From assembly GCA_028876585.1 (NCBI GenBank), contig JAGWRL010000123.1:1-6697 (forward strand): DNA of 6,697 bases. The letters run 5' to 3'. Both the position numbers and the translations under genes were made by a program. The DNA is from Pseudomonadota bacterium (GTDB lineage Bacteria > Pseudomonadota > Alphaproteobacteria > Rhizobiales > Beijerinckiaceae). The notes below the pieces were generated by a model, which was given only the letters and a program-made list of their open reading frames with translations, was not told where the DNA came from and searched no databases. Shown here one piece after another: positions 1 to 5,748 of this stretch (the first letter of the stretch is position 1; each line of letters begins with the position of its first letter).

Positions 1-210
1 CCCGAGGCGCTCGTCGACGTCGACGGGCCGGACGAAATTGTCGACGGCAGAATCGACCTCGGCGCGCTGCTGGCGGAATTTCTGACGCTGGCGCTCGATC
101 CCTATCCGCGCAAACCCGGCGTCGCCTTCGCCGCGCCGGCCGAGGAAATGCCGCCCGAGCGGCCATTCGACGCCCTGCGCGCGCTTTCCGACCGCGAGGA
201 GCCGGACTGA
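1..210 (+). CDS. C-terminal part of a YceD/DUF177-family protein (partial)
   Basis: Frame 1 is open from the first base to a TGA at 208-210, giving the last 69 residues of a protein whose start lies outside the window. The piece is acidic and contains the stretch IDLGALLAEFLTLALDPYPR, followed by a short charged tail. That pattern (a hydrophobic helix ending in L-x-L-x-P-Y/H-P-R) is what I associate with the C-terminal half of YceD/DUF177 proteins. In Escherichia coli the family member sits beside rpmF and has been linked to 23S rRNA maturation. In alphaproteobacteria a DUF177 gene often precedes plsX, and the next gene here is plsX, 72 nt downstream. The assignment rests on this motif plus gene order. 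The cysteine-containing N-terminal part that would help confirm it is not visible. Confidence 0.72.
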   Translation, partial: PEALVDVDGPDEIVDGRIDLGALLAEFLTLALDPYPRKPGVAFAAPAEEMPPERPFDALRALSDREEPD

Positions 211-282
211 CGATTGCCTCCGGCGGCTAAGCCGCTATGGTGGCGCCGAAATTCCGGGCGAACGGCCCGCGGCGGGTGACGG
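211..282 (+). other. 72-nt intergenic leader before plsX with two small inverted repeats
   Basis: This is the only sizeable gap within the lipid gene cluster. It holds two short GC-rich inverted repeats. GCGGC (223-227) pairs with GCCGC (231-235) around a TAA loop, and CGGGC (255-259) pairs with GCCCG (265-269) around a 5-nt loop. Neither is followed by a T run, so they do not look like intrinsic terminators. An in-frame TGA at 277-279 blocks any upstream extension of plsX into the gap. I see no convincing -35/-10 promoter pair and no strong Shine-Dalgarno sequence. In DNA this GC-rich, short stems can arise by chance. Confidence 0.25.
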
Positions 283-1338
283 GTGGCGGTGAAGCGGGAC
301 GCGATCATAGCTTTGGACGCCATGGGGGGCGATCACGGGCCGGGCGTCGTCGTCCCGGCGGCGGCGATCGCCTTGGAGCGCCGCCCCGGCACGCGCTACG
401 TCCTCTATGGCGACGAGAAGCAAATCGGGCCGCTGCTGGCGGCCCATCCCGCGCTCGCCGCCCGGGCCTCCGTCGTCCATTGCGACGTCGCGGTGAAGAT
501 GACCGACAAGCCGAGCCAGGCCTTGCGCCAGGGCCGGCGCGTGTCGTCGATGTGGCGGGCGATCGAGGCGATCAAGCGCGGCGAGGCCGATTGCGCCGTC
601 TCGGCCGGCAACACCGGCGCCTTGATGGCGATGGCCAAAGTGTGCCTGCACATGCTGCCGATGATCGAGCGCCCGGCGCTGGCGGGGATCTGGCCGACGA
701 CGCGCGGCGAATCGCTAGTGCTCGACCTCGGCGCTTCGATCGGCGCCGACGCCCAGCATCTCGTCGATCTCGCCGTCATGGGCGCGGCGATGGCGCGCAT
801 CGTGTTCGACATCGAGACGCCGTCGGTCGGGCTGCTCAACGTCGGGGTCGAGGAGATCAAGGGCATCGAGGAGGTCAAGGCGGCCGGGCGCATGCTGCGC
901 GAAAACGAGTGGCCGCACATGCGCTATCACGGCTTTGTCGAGGGCGACGACATCGGCCGCGGCACGGTCGACGTGTTCGTCACCGAAGGCTTCACCGGCA
1001 ATATCGCGCTGAAGACGGCGGAGGGGACGGCGCGCCAGATCGCGCAATATCTGCGCGAGGCGATGCGGGCGACCGTGGCCAACCGGCTCGGCTACCTGCT
1101 GGCGCGCGGCGCGTTCGACGCGCTCAGGCGCAAGCTCGATCCCGGCCGGCGCAACGGCGCCGTGTTGCTCGGCCTTGACGGCGTGGTGATCAAGAGTCAT
1201 GGCGGGGTCGACGCCGAGTCCTACGCCGGCGCGATCGAGGTCGGTTACGACATGGTGCGTCAGGATCTGCTCGCCAATATCCGCGACATGATCGCCCACG
1301 CCAGCGAATCCCGGGCCCCGACGCTCGCCAGTTCGTGA
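283..1338 (+). CDS. plsX: Phosphate acyltransferase PlsX
   Basis: The product has 351 residues, normal for PlsX. The family converts acyl-ACP and inorganic phosphate to acyl-phosphate, which PlsY then uses to acylate glycerol-3-phosphate; it is a peripheral enzyme at the inner membrane face. Visible family signatures are DAMGGDHGP at residues 12-20, SAGNTGA at 107-113, GLLNVG at 183-188, EGFTGN at 235-240 and [12 protein letters not shown] at 297-308. The start is GTG at 283: an in-frame TGA at 277-279 rules out anything earlier. A second GTG at 289 is an alternative that would remove two residues. The upstream sequence is G-rich but lacks a clean Shine-Dalgarno motif. fabH follows after only 9 nt, so the two are probably co-transcribed, consistent with the conserved plsX-fabH arrangement. 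Confidence 0.97.
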   Translation: MAVKRDAIIALDAMGGDHGPGVVVPAAAIALERRPGTRYVLYGDEKQIGPLLAAHPALAARASVVHCDVAVKMTDKPSQALRQGRRVSSMWRAIEAIKRGEADCAVSAGNTGALMAMAKVCLHMLPMIERPALAGIWPTTRGESLVLDLGASIGADAQHLVDLAVMGAAMARIVFDIETPSVGLLNVGVEEIKGIEEVKAAGRMLRENEWPHMRYHGFVEGDDIGRGTVDVFVTEGFTGNIALKTAEGTARQIAQYLREAMRATVANRLGYLLARGAFDALRRKLDPGRRNGAVLLGLDGVVIKSHGGVDAESYAGAIEVGYDMVRQDLLANIRDMIAHASESRAPTLASS

Positions 1339-1347
1339 AAGATTGAG

Positions 1348-2316
1348 ATGAAGCCAATTCTCCGTTCCGTCGTGCGGGGCGTCGGCGCCTGCCTGCCCGA
1401 GCGCATCGTCACCAACGCCGAACTGGCCGCCCGCGTCGACACGTCGGACGAGTGGATCGTCCAGCGCACCGGCATCCGTCAGCGCCATGTCGCCGCCGCG
1501 GGCGAGACGACGTCGAGCCTGGGGGTGCGCGCCGCCGAGCGGGCGCTGAAGGCCGCCGGCCTCAGCGCCGCCGACATCGATCTCATCATCGTCGCCACCT
1601 CGACGCCCGATTACACTTTTCCCGCCGTCGCCACCCAGGTCCAGGCCGCGCTCGGCATCGCCCACGGCGTCGCCTTCGATTTGCAGGCGGTATGCTCGGG
1701 CTTCGTGTTCGCCGTCGCCACGGCCGACAAGTTCCTCGCCTCCGGCTCGCACAGACGCGCGCTGGTGATCGGCGCGGAGACGTTCTCGCGCCTGCTCGAT
1801 TGGGAGGACCGCACCACCTGCGTGCTGTTCGGCGACGGCGCCGGGGCGATGGTGCTGGAGGCGGTCGCGGACGGCGAGCGCGGGCTGCTGGCCTCGAAAC
1901 TGCGCTCGGACGGGCGCCATCTGGCCAAGCTCTATGTCGACGGCGGCCCCTCCTCCACCGGCACGGTCGGCCACCTGCGCATGGAAGGCCGGGAAGTGTT
2001 CAAACACGCCGTCGGCATGGTCACCGACGTCATCCGCGCCTGTTTCGAGGAGGCCGGCGTCACCGCCGCCGATATCGACTGGTTCGTGCCGCACCAGGCC
2101 AACCGCCGCATCATCGACGCCTCCGCCGACAAGCTCGGCATCGCGCGCGAAAAGGTGGTGGTGACGGTCGACCGCCACGGCAACACCTCCGCCGCCTCGA
2201 TCCCGCTAGCGCTCGATGTGGCGGTGGCGGACGGGCGCATCAAGCCGGGCGATCTGGTGATGATCGAGGCGATGGGCGGCGGCTTCACCTGGGGCGCGGC
2301 GCTGATCCGGTGGTGA
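1348..2316 (+). CDS. fabH: Beta-ketoacyl-ACP synthase III (FabH)
   Basis: The product has 322 residues, typical for FabH. The family condenses an acyl-CoA primer, usually acetyl-CoA, with malonyl-ACP to start type II fatty acid synthesis in the cytosol. The catalytic triad is visible: Cys116 in QAVCSGF, His249 in VPHQAN and Asn279 in [10 protein letters not shown]. Other family marks are [10 protein letters not shown] at residues 34-43, [10 protein letters not shown] at 161-170 and the C-terminal [13 protein letters not shown]. The ATG at 1348 gives an N-terminus ([18 protein letters not shown]) that aligns well with the family. The upstream AAAGATTGAG is only a weak ribosome site, so expression may lean on coupling to plsX. 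The stop codon at 2314-2316 overlaps the GTG start of the next gene, which suggests translational coupling to a thioesterase-like protein. Confidence 0.97.
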   Translation: MKPILRSVVRGVGACLPERIVTNAELAARVDTSDEWIVQRTGIRQRHVAAAGETTSSLGVRAAERALKAAGLSAADIDLIIVATSTPDYTFPAVATQVQAALGIAHGVAFDLQAVCSGFVFAVATADKFLASGSHRRALVIGAETFSRLLDWEDRTTCVLFGDGAGAMVLEAVADGERGLLASKLRSDGRHLAKLYVDGGPSSTGTVGHLRMEGREVFKHAVGMVTDVIRACFEEAGVTAADIDWFVPHQANRRIIDASADKLGIAREKVVVTVDRHGNTSAASIPLALDVAVADGRIKPGDLVMIEAMGGGFTWGAALIRW

Positions 2317-3185
2317 ACGCGCCCCCCGGCTTCGTCCGGCTCGAAATCGCCGCCGGTTTCGCCGCCGATTTCGGCCCCATCTACGCGCGGCGCGACGGCG
2401 AGCGGGTCTGGTACGGCTTCCGCGTCGAGGACAAGCACCTCAACCCGCGCGGGATCGCGCATGGTGGGGCGCTGGCGACCTTCGCCGACATGCAGCTCGC
2501 CGCGCTGATGCGCGCCGGCCGGCTGACGCCGAAGCAGGCGCCGACGATCAGCCTGTCGCTCGATTTCCTCAAGCCCGTGCCGCCCGGCGCCTGGGTGCAG
2601 GGCGAGATCGATCTGGTGGCGCGCAGCGGCCGGCTCGCCTTCTCGCAATGCCTGCTCACGGTGGATGCGACGCCCGTCGCGCGCGCGAGCGCGAAATTCG
2701 CCTACTCCGAGAAAGCCGCTTCGCTCGACCCGTCCGAGCCGGCCCCGCCGCGGCCCGCCTTCGTCGCGTCCCCGCCGCCCGAGGGTTTTGAGCCGTTCGA
2801 CTTCGGCCCCGGCTTCGGCGCCTTCTTCGGCCCGGCGTTCTGGCGCCCCGGCTCGACCCGGTTCGGCTTCCGCGTCACGCCGCGCCACATCAACCTGTTC
2901 GGCTTCTGCCACGGCGGCGCGCTGGTGACTTTCGCCGATTATCAGCTGGGGCCGCTGCGCCGCGCCGGTCTGGCGCAGGGGCCGTTCGCGCCGACGCTGA
3001 GCCTCAGCATGGATTTCCTCGGGCCCGCCCGGCTCGGCGAGTGGATCGAGGCCGAGGCGACGCTGCTGCGCGCGACCTCGCGCTATTTGTTCGCGCAGGC
3101 GCTGCTGACCAACGCCAAAGGCGCCGTGGCGCGCTCGAACGCTATCTATGCGATTTCGTCGGGCGAAACTTCGGCGAAGGCCTGA
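2313..3185 (+). CDS. Tandem double-hotdog PaaI-type thioesterase-like protein
   Basis: The product has 290 residues and consists of two homologous hotdog domains, about 1-133 and 153-290, joined by a Pro/Ala-rich linker. Copies line up at an offset of 150: [17 protein letters not shown] (43-59) matches [17 protein letters not shown] (193-209), and [12 protein letters not shown] (77-88) matches [12 protein letters not shown] (227-238). Both keep the N-x2-G-x2-HGG-x6-AD pattern of PaaI/THEM2-type thioesterases (Asn44/Asn194, His50-Gly51/His200-Gly201, Asp59/Asp209), so neither copy looks dead by motif. The family hydrolyses acyl-CoA or related thioesters; the substrate here cannot be read from sequence. 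GTG at 2313 overlaps the fabH stop by 4 nt (GTGA); GTG at 2310 is an alternative. Most family members are single-domain, roughly 130-150 residues, working as oligomers, so this looks like an internal duplication or fusion. Context suggests a role in acyl-thioester turnover near fatty acid initiation, which is inference. Confidence 0.87.
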   Translation: MNAPPGFVRLEIAAGFAADFGPIYARRDGERVWYGFRVEDKHLNPRGIAHGGALATFADMQLAALMRAGRLTPKQAPTISLSLDFLKPVPPGAWVQGEIDLVARSGRLAFSQCLLTVDATPVARASAKFAYSEKAASLDPSEPAPPRPAFVASPPPEGFEPFDFGPGFGAFFGPAFWRPGSTRFGFRVTPRHINLFGFCHGGALVTFADYQLGPLRRAGLAQGPFAPTLSLSMDFLGPARLGEWIEAEATLLRATSRYLFAQALLTNAKGAVARSNAIYAISSGETSAKA

Positions 3186-3197
3186 GGCGAGACCCGC

Positions 3198-3491
3198 GTG
3201 CAACCCAAAGCCCTGCTCTGGAGCACGGACAAGAACGAATGGCTTCGTCGCGAGCGTCATATCGGGTTTGAGGACGTCCAAGCCGCCCTGAAAGAGGGCA
3301 AATTACTCGCGGACCTCCCCCATCCGAACCCGGCGTGTTTCCCCGCCCAGCGGGTGCTGATTGTCGAAGTTCACGACGAGACCTATGTTGTCCCCTACAT
3401 CGAGGACGAACATGTTATGTTCCTAAAGACGATTTATCCGAGCAGGAAAGCGAGACGCATCTATGGCCGGCGCAAAACGCCCTCTCGATAA
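3198..3491 (+). CDS. Putative type II toxin (BrnT/DUF4258-like, RelE-fold type)
   Basis: This is a small basic-ended protein of 97 residues. Its layout resembles a family of small toxin-like proteins I would group loosely with BrnT/DUF4258. It starts with a W-S-x-D-K-N-E-W opening, then FEDVQAALKEGKLL (24-37) and HPNP (42-45). A beta-hairpin stretch QRVLIVEV...TYVVPYIED (51-70) follows, then FLKTIYPSRKARRIY (75-89). The FLKTIxPSRKxxxxY ending is the strongest mark. Related toxins are mRNA interferases with a RelE-like fold, but no catalytic residue can be assigned here. Start: GTG at 3198 is the only early in-frame start, because the thioesterase stop in the same frame lies 12 nt upstream. 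GAGGCGAG (3184-3191) gives a plausible ribosome site. Codons TTA (3303-3305) and CTA (3423-3425) and the lower GC suggest acquisition. The gene's 3' end overlaps the antitoxin candidate by 29 nt. Confidence 0.68.
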   Translation: MQPKALLWSTDKNEWLRRERHIGFEDVQAALKEGKLLADLPHPNPACFPAQRVLIVEVHDETYVVPYIEDEHVMFLKTIYPSRKARRIYGRRKTPSR

Positions 3492-3798
3492 ACCAAGCCA
3501 TGACCCCGCACCTCGATTCTTCGATGAAGAGGAGCGGGAGTTGATCGAAAGCTTCGAGGCCGCGCTGGAGCGCGGCGAAGTTCCACCAAATACGGCGGAA
3601 GAATTGCAGCAGGCCAACGCCGAATGGAAGGCCATTGTCGAGGCGTCCGAGGCTCGACGGGCCGTGACGCTAGAGTTGCAAGCGGGCGACCTCGACCTGA
3701 TCAAATCCATCGCCCGGCGACGCGGCATTCCCTACCAGACGCTAATTGGGTCGGTGCTGCACCAGTTCGCGCATGGCGAATTGCGCGAGACGACGTGA
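3463..3798 (+). CDS. Putative CopG/ribbon-helix-helix antitoxin
   Basis: The product has 111 residues. The N-terminal half is acidic and likely helical (FFDEEERELIESFEAALERGE, about 19-39), a common opening in antitoxins paired with this toxin type. The C-terminal half has a ribbon-helix-helix layout: a short strand VTLELQ (68-73), a helix around DLDLIKSIARRRG (76-88), then PYQTLIGSVLHQFAHGEL (90-107). The G-I/L-P-Y-Q-T-L-I motif is characteristic of CopG/COG5304-like antitoxins. By family role the RHH part would dimerise, bind operator DNA and repress its own operon, while the other half wraps the toxin. ATG at 3463 lies inside the toxin gene (29-nt overlap), with AGGAAAG about 14 nt upstream. 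No operator palindrome is evident before the toxin, where only 12 nt are noncoding. A stand-alone regulator is a less likely alternative. Confidence 0.7.
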   Translation: MAGAKRPLDKPSHDPAPRFFDEEERELIESFEAALERGEVPPNTAEELQQANAEWKAIVEASEARRAVTLELQAGDLDLIKSIARRRGIPYQTLIGSVLHQFAHGELRETT

Positions 3799-3815
3799 CG
3801 TGGAGCAAAGGCAGG

Positions 3816-3842
3816 CGGGCGGTGTAACAGACGAGCCGCCCG
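3816..3842 (+). terminator. Possible hairpin/terminator after the antitoxin gene
   Basis: CGGGCGG (3816-3822) and CCGCCCG (3836-3842) form a perfect 7-bp GC stem with a 13-nt loop, 18 nt after the antitoxin stop and 38 nt before msrQ. No T tract follows, so it is at best a weak or factor-assisted terminator or an mRNA stability stem. It could also be chance in GC-rich DNA. Confidence 0.3.
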
Positions 3843-3879
3843 GCCCGAACCCTCCTCGCCGCCCCGACGAGACTTCGCG

Positions 3880-4725
3880 ATGATCCCAGCCCCGTGGAAC
3901 GAACGTAACGGCCGCTTCTCGCCGCTGAAGGCGGCGGCATTCGCCGCGCTGTTCGCGCCGGCGGTCTACATTCTCTATCAGTTCGCCAGCGGGGCGTTGC
4001 AGCCCAAGCCCGTCACCGAGATGATCCATCGCAGCGGCGATTGGGCGGCGCGGCTGATCCTGCTGTCGCTGCTGGTGACGCCGTTGCGCAAGCTCGGCCA
4101 ATGGCCGAAGCTGATCGCGGTGCGGCGCATGGTCGGCGTCGCCGCCTTCGCCTACGCCTGCGCGCATCTGAGCCTCTATGTCGTCGATCAGAGCTACGAT
4201 CTCGGCCATGTCGCGGCCGAGATCGCGTTGCGCTTTTATCTGACGATCGGCTTCGTCACGCTGCTCGGCCTGGGCGCGCTGGCCGCGACCTCGACCGACG
4301 CGATGATCCGCCGGCTTGGGGCCGCGCGCTGGAACAAGCTGCACAAGATCATCTATGTCCTCGCCGCGCTGGCGCTGTTTCATTATTTTCTGCAATCGAA
4401 GGCCGACGTCTCCGGCGCCGTGCTGCTGACCGGCTTCTATCTGATGCTGATGCTCTATCGCTTCAGCGTGAGGCGACTGCCGCTGTTTGGCGCCGTGCTC
4501 GCCTCGGTCACGCTCGGCGCGGGCCTGACGATGCTGCTGGAGGCGACATGGTATGCGCTGCGCCGTCACTATCCGTTCTGGGAGGTGCTCGGCGCCAATG
4601 TCGATCCCGACATGTTTCCGCGCCCCGCCTTCTATGTCGCGTTGGTCGGTATGGCTGCGATCGTGGTGATGGTCGCGCGCCACTGGCCGGCGCGGCGCGC
4701 CTCACGCCTTGCCGCCGCCGAATAG
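3880..4725 (+). CDS. msrQ: Haem-binding membrane subunit MsrQ of the methionine-sulfoxide reductase system
   Basis: The product is a 281-residue polytopic inner-membrane protein of the ferric-reductase-like (FRD) fold. MsrQ passes electrons from the quinone pool or a flavin reductase to MsrP, the periplasmic molybdoenzyme that repairs oxidised methionines. The motifs seen are HRSGDWA (50-56), RRMVGVAAFAYACAHLSLYV (82-101) and RWNKLHKIIYVLAALALFHY (150-169). His96, His155 and His168 correspond to haem-ligand histidines of E. coli MsrQ. Hydrophobic segments lie near 17-36, 57-68, 84-103, 119-136, 155-170, 178-194, 203-222 and 250-267. E. coli MsrQ has about 210 residues; this protein carries roughly 60-70 extra C-terminal residues with one more hydrophobic segment. 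ATG at 3880 has only a weak upstream GACGAGA. No msrP is adjacent: the upstream neighbour is a toxin-antitoxin module. The 3' end overlaps the convergent ycjF-like gene by 24 nt. Confidence 0.9.
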   Translation: MIPAPWNERNGRFSPLKAAAFAALFAPAVYILYQFASGALQPKPVTEMIHRSGDWAARLILLSLLVTPLRKLGQWPKLIAVRRMVGVAAFAYACAHLSLYVVDQSYDLGHVAAEIALRFYLTIGFVTLLGLGALAATSTDAMIRRLGAARWNKLHKIIYVLAALALFHYFLQSKADVSGAVLLTGFYLMLMLYRFSVRRLPLFGAVLASVTLGAGLTMLLEATWYALRRHYPFWEVLGANVDPDMFPRPAFYVALVGMAAIVVMVARHWPARRASRLAAAE

Positions 4726-5748
4726 GAACGGCGCGACATCGTTGACGCTGGGCGGCTTGACGGCGTGAAACGGCGCCGGCCGGCACACCGCCATCGCCGA
4801 CACGCCGACCCGCGTCGTCAACAAACCGTTCAAAACCCCCTCCCCCATCCGCGACGACAGTTTCGCCGCGATGCCGTGCCCGACCAGGCCTTGCAGCACC
4901 GTATCGCCGACCGCCATGCCGCCGGTGATGACGAGATGGGCCGAGATCGAGCGCGCCAGCTTGAGGAAACCGAGCAATCCCGGCCGTCCGCCGTAGATCT
5001 CGGCGATCTCCCGCGTCAGCCGGATCACCTGCGCGGCCACGAACACGACGTCGAGCACCGCGCGCGGGCTCAGCGCCGTCACCAGCGACACGCGCCTGGC
5101 GGCGGCGGCGACTTGCGCGCGGGCGCGCGCATCGAGCGGCTTCACCAGGGCGCGCTCGGCGATCTCGACCAGATCGCGCCCGTCGATGATCTCGCCGCTG
5201 GCGCGCGCGACCTCCGCCAAAGCCCGCGCGGCTTGCGGCCGCGTCCGGTAGAGCGCCATCAACCGCCCGACCGAGGCGCGCGCCAGCGCGCGGTCGTCGC
5301 GGGCGTGCGCTTGCGCCAGATCGGCGTGCAATTGCGCGATGCGGCGCTGGCGCATCAGAGCCACGAATTCCCGCGCCGCCAGCCCGAGCACGCCGACGAT
5401 CAACAGCGCGGCGAAGCCGACGCCGAGCCAGCCGAAACCCTGCGCCTTCGCCCACAAAGCGGTGATGAGATCGTCGACCCACAGGCCGACGCCGAGCGAG
5501 ACCAGCCCGCCGAGCCCGGTCCACGCCAGCGTCGAAAGCGTCGGGCGCCAGCGCCTCGCCATGCCGCTCGCCTGCGCCGTCTCGATCTCGCGCTCGCCCT
5601 CGTCGAGCGGTTCGGGCGCATGGTCGGGGATCGGCGCGGTCTCGCTGCGCACTTCGGCGCGCGGCGCGTCGGCCGCCGGGCGGTCGTCGTAGGCGACGCC
5701 GGAATCGTCGAGCCGGAACGCGCGCGGACGCGGGCGGTAATCGCTCAT
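4702..5748 (-). CDS. YcjF-like DUF697 inner-membrane protein
   Basis: The product has 348 residues, close to E. coli YcjF (about 350). Order of parts: a polar, acidic N-terminal region (1-70), two membrane helices (about 73-93 and 104-124), and a helical, Ala/Arg-rich middle (130-215). The DUF697 C-terminal region (about 216-325) includes SLVTALSPRAVLDVVFVAAQ (221-240), GGMAVGD (276-282) and the Gly-rich stretch ending TTRVGVSAMAVCRPAPF (311-327). The TRVG...CRP-PF ending is typical of the family. Its biochemical function is not established; in E. coli ycjX and ycjF belong to the phage-shock (PspF) regulon. The ATG at 5748 is chosen because it overlaps the TGA of the upstream ycjX-like gene (ATGA, 5745-5748). 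An in-frame extension to 5823 would lie wholly inside that gene and adds only Arg/Ala/Pro-rich residues. The stop falls inside the msrQ 3' end. Confidence 0.86.
   Translation of the reverse strand: MSDYRPRPRAFRLDDSGVAYDDRPAADAPRAEVRSETAPIPDHAPEPLDEGEREIETAQASGMARRWRPTLSTLAWTGLGGLVSLGVGLWVDDLITALWAKAQGFGWLGVGFAALLIVGVLGLAAREFVALMRQRRIAQLHADLAQAHARDDRALARASVGRLMALYRTRPQAARALAEVARASGEIIDGRDLVEIAERALVKPLDARARAQVAAAARRVSLVTALSPRAVLDVVFVAAQVIRLTREIAEIYGGRPGLLGFLKLARSISAHLVITGGMAVGDTVLQGLVGHGIAAKLSSRMGEGVLNGLLTTRVGVSAMAVCRPAPFHAVKPPSVNDVAPFLFGGGKA

Noticed and set aside
715..2178. Long minus-strand open frame (487 codons) opposite plsX and fabH
   Set aside because: It lies antisense to two certain genes and its product is rich in Gly, Ala, Arg, Asp and His without a recognisable domain. 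High-GC codon bias keeps antisense frames open; this is a shadow.
1452..2312. Upstream extension of the hotdog gene through fabH in another frame
   Set aside because: The frame is open, but the residues before 2313 are Arg/Gly-rich shadow sequence of fabH. Hotdog similarity starts immediately after the GTG at 2313.
2313..3185. Reading the hotdog gene as a TesB- or FatA-type double-hotdog thioesterase
   Set aside because: Both halves carry the HGG...AD pattern of the PaaI type, and the two halves resemble each other closely, unlike the diverged halves of those families.
1932..3281. Minus-strand open frame (449 codons) opposite fabH, the hotdog gene and the toxin start
   Set aside because: Composition is Arg/Gly/Ala/Glu-rich, no motif is visible, and it is fully explained by the plus-strand genes with recognisable catalytic motifs.
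3742..4683. Minus-strand open frame (313 codons) opposite msrQ
   Set aside because: The product is His/Gln/Arg-rich and is the typical reverse-strand image of a Leu/Ala-rich membrane protein gene.
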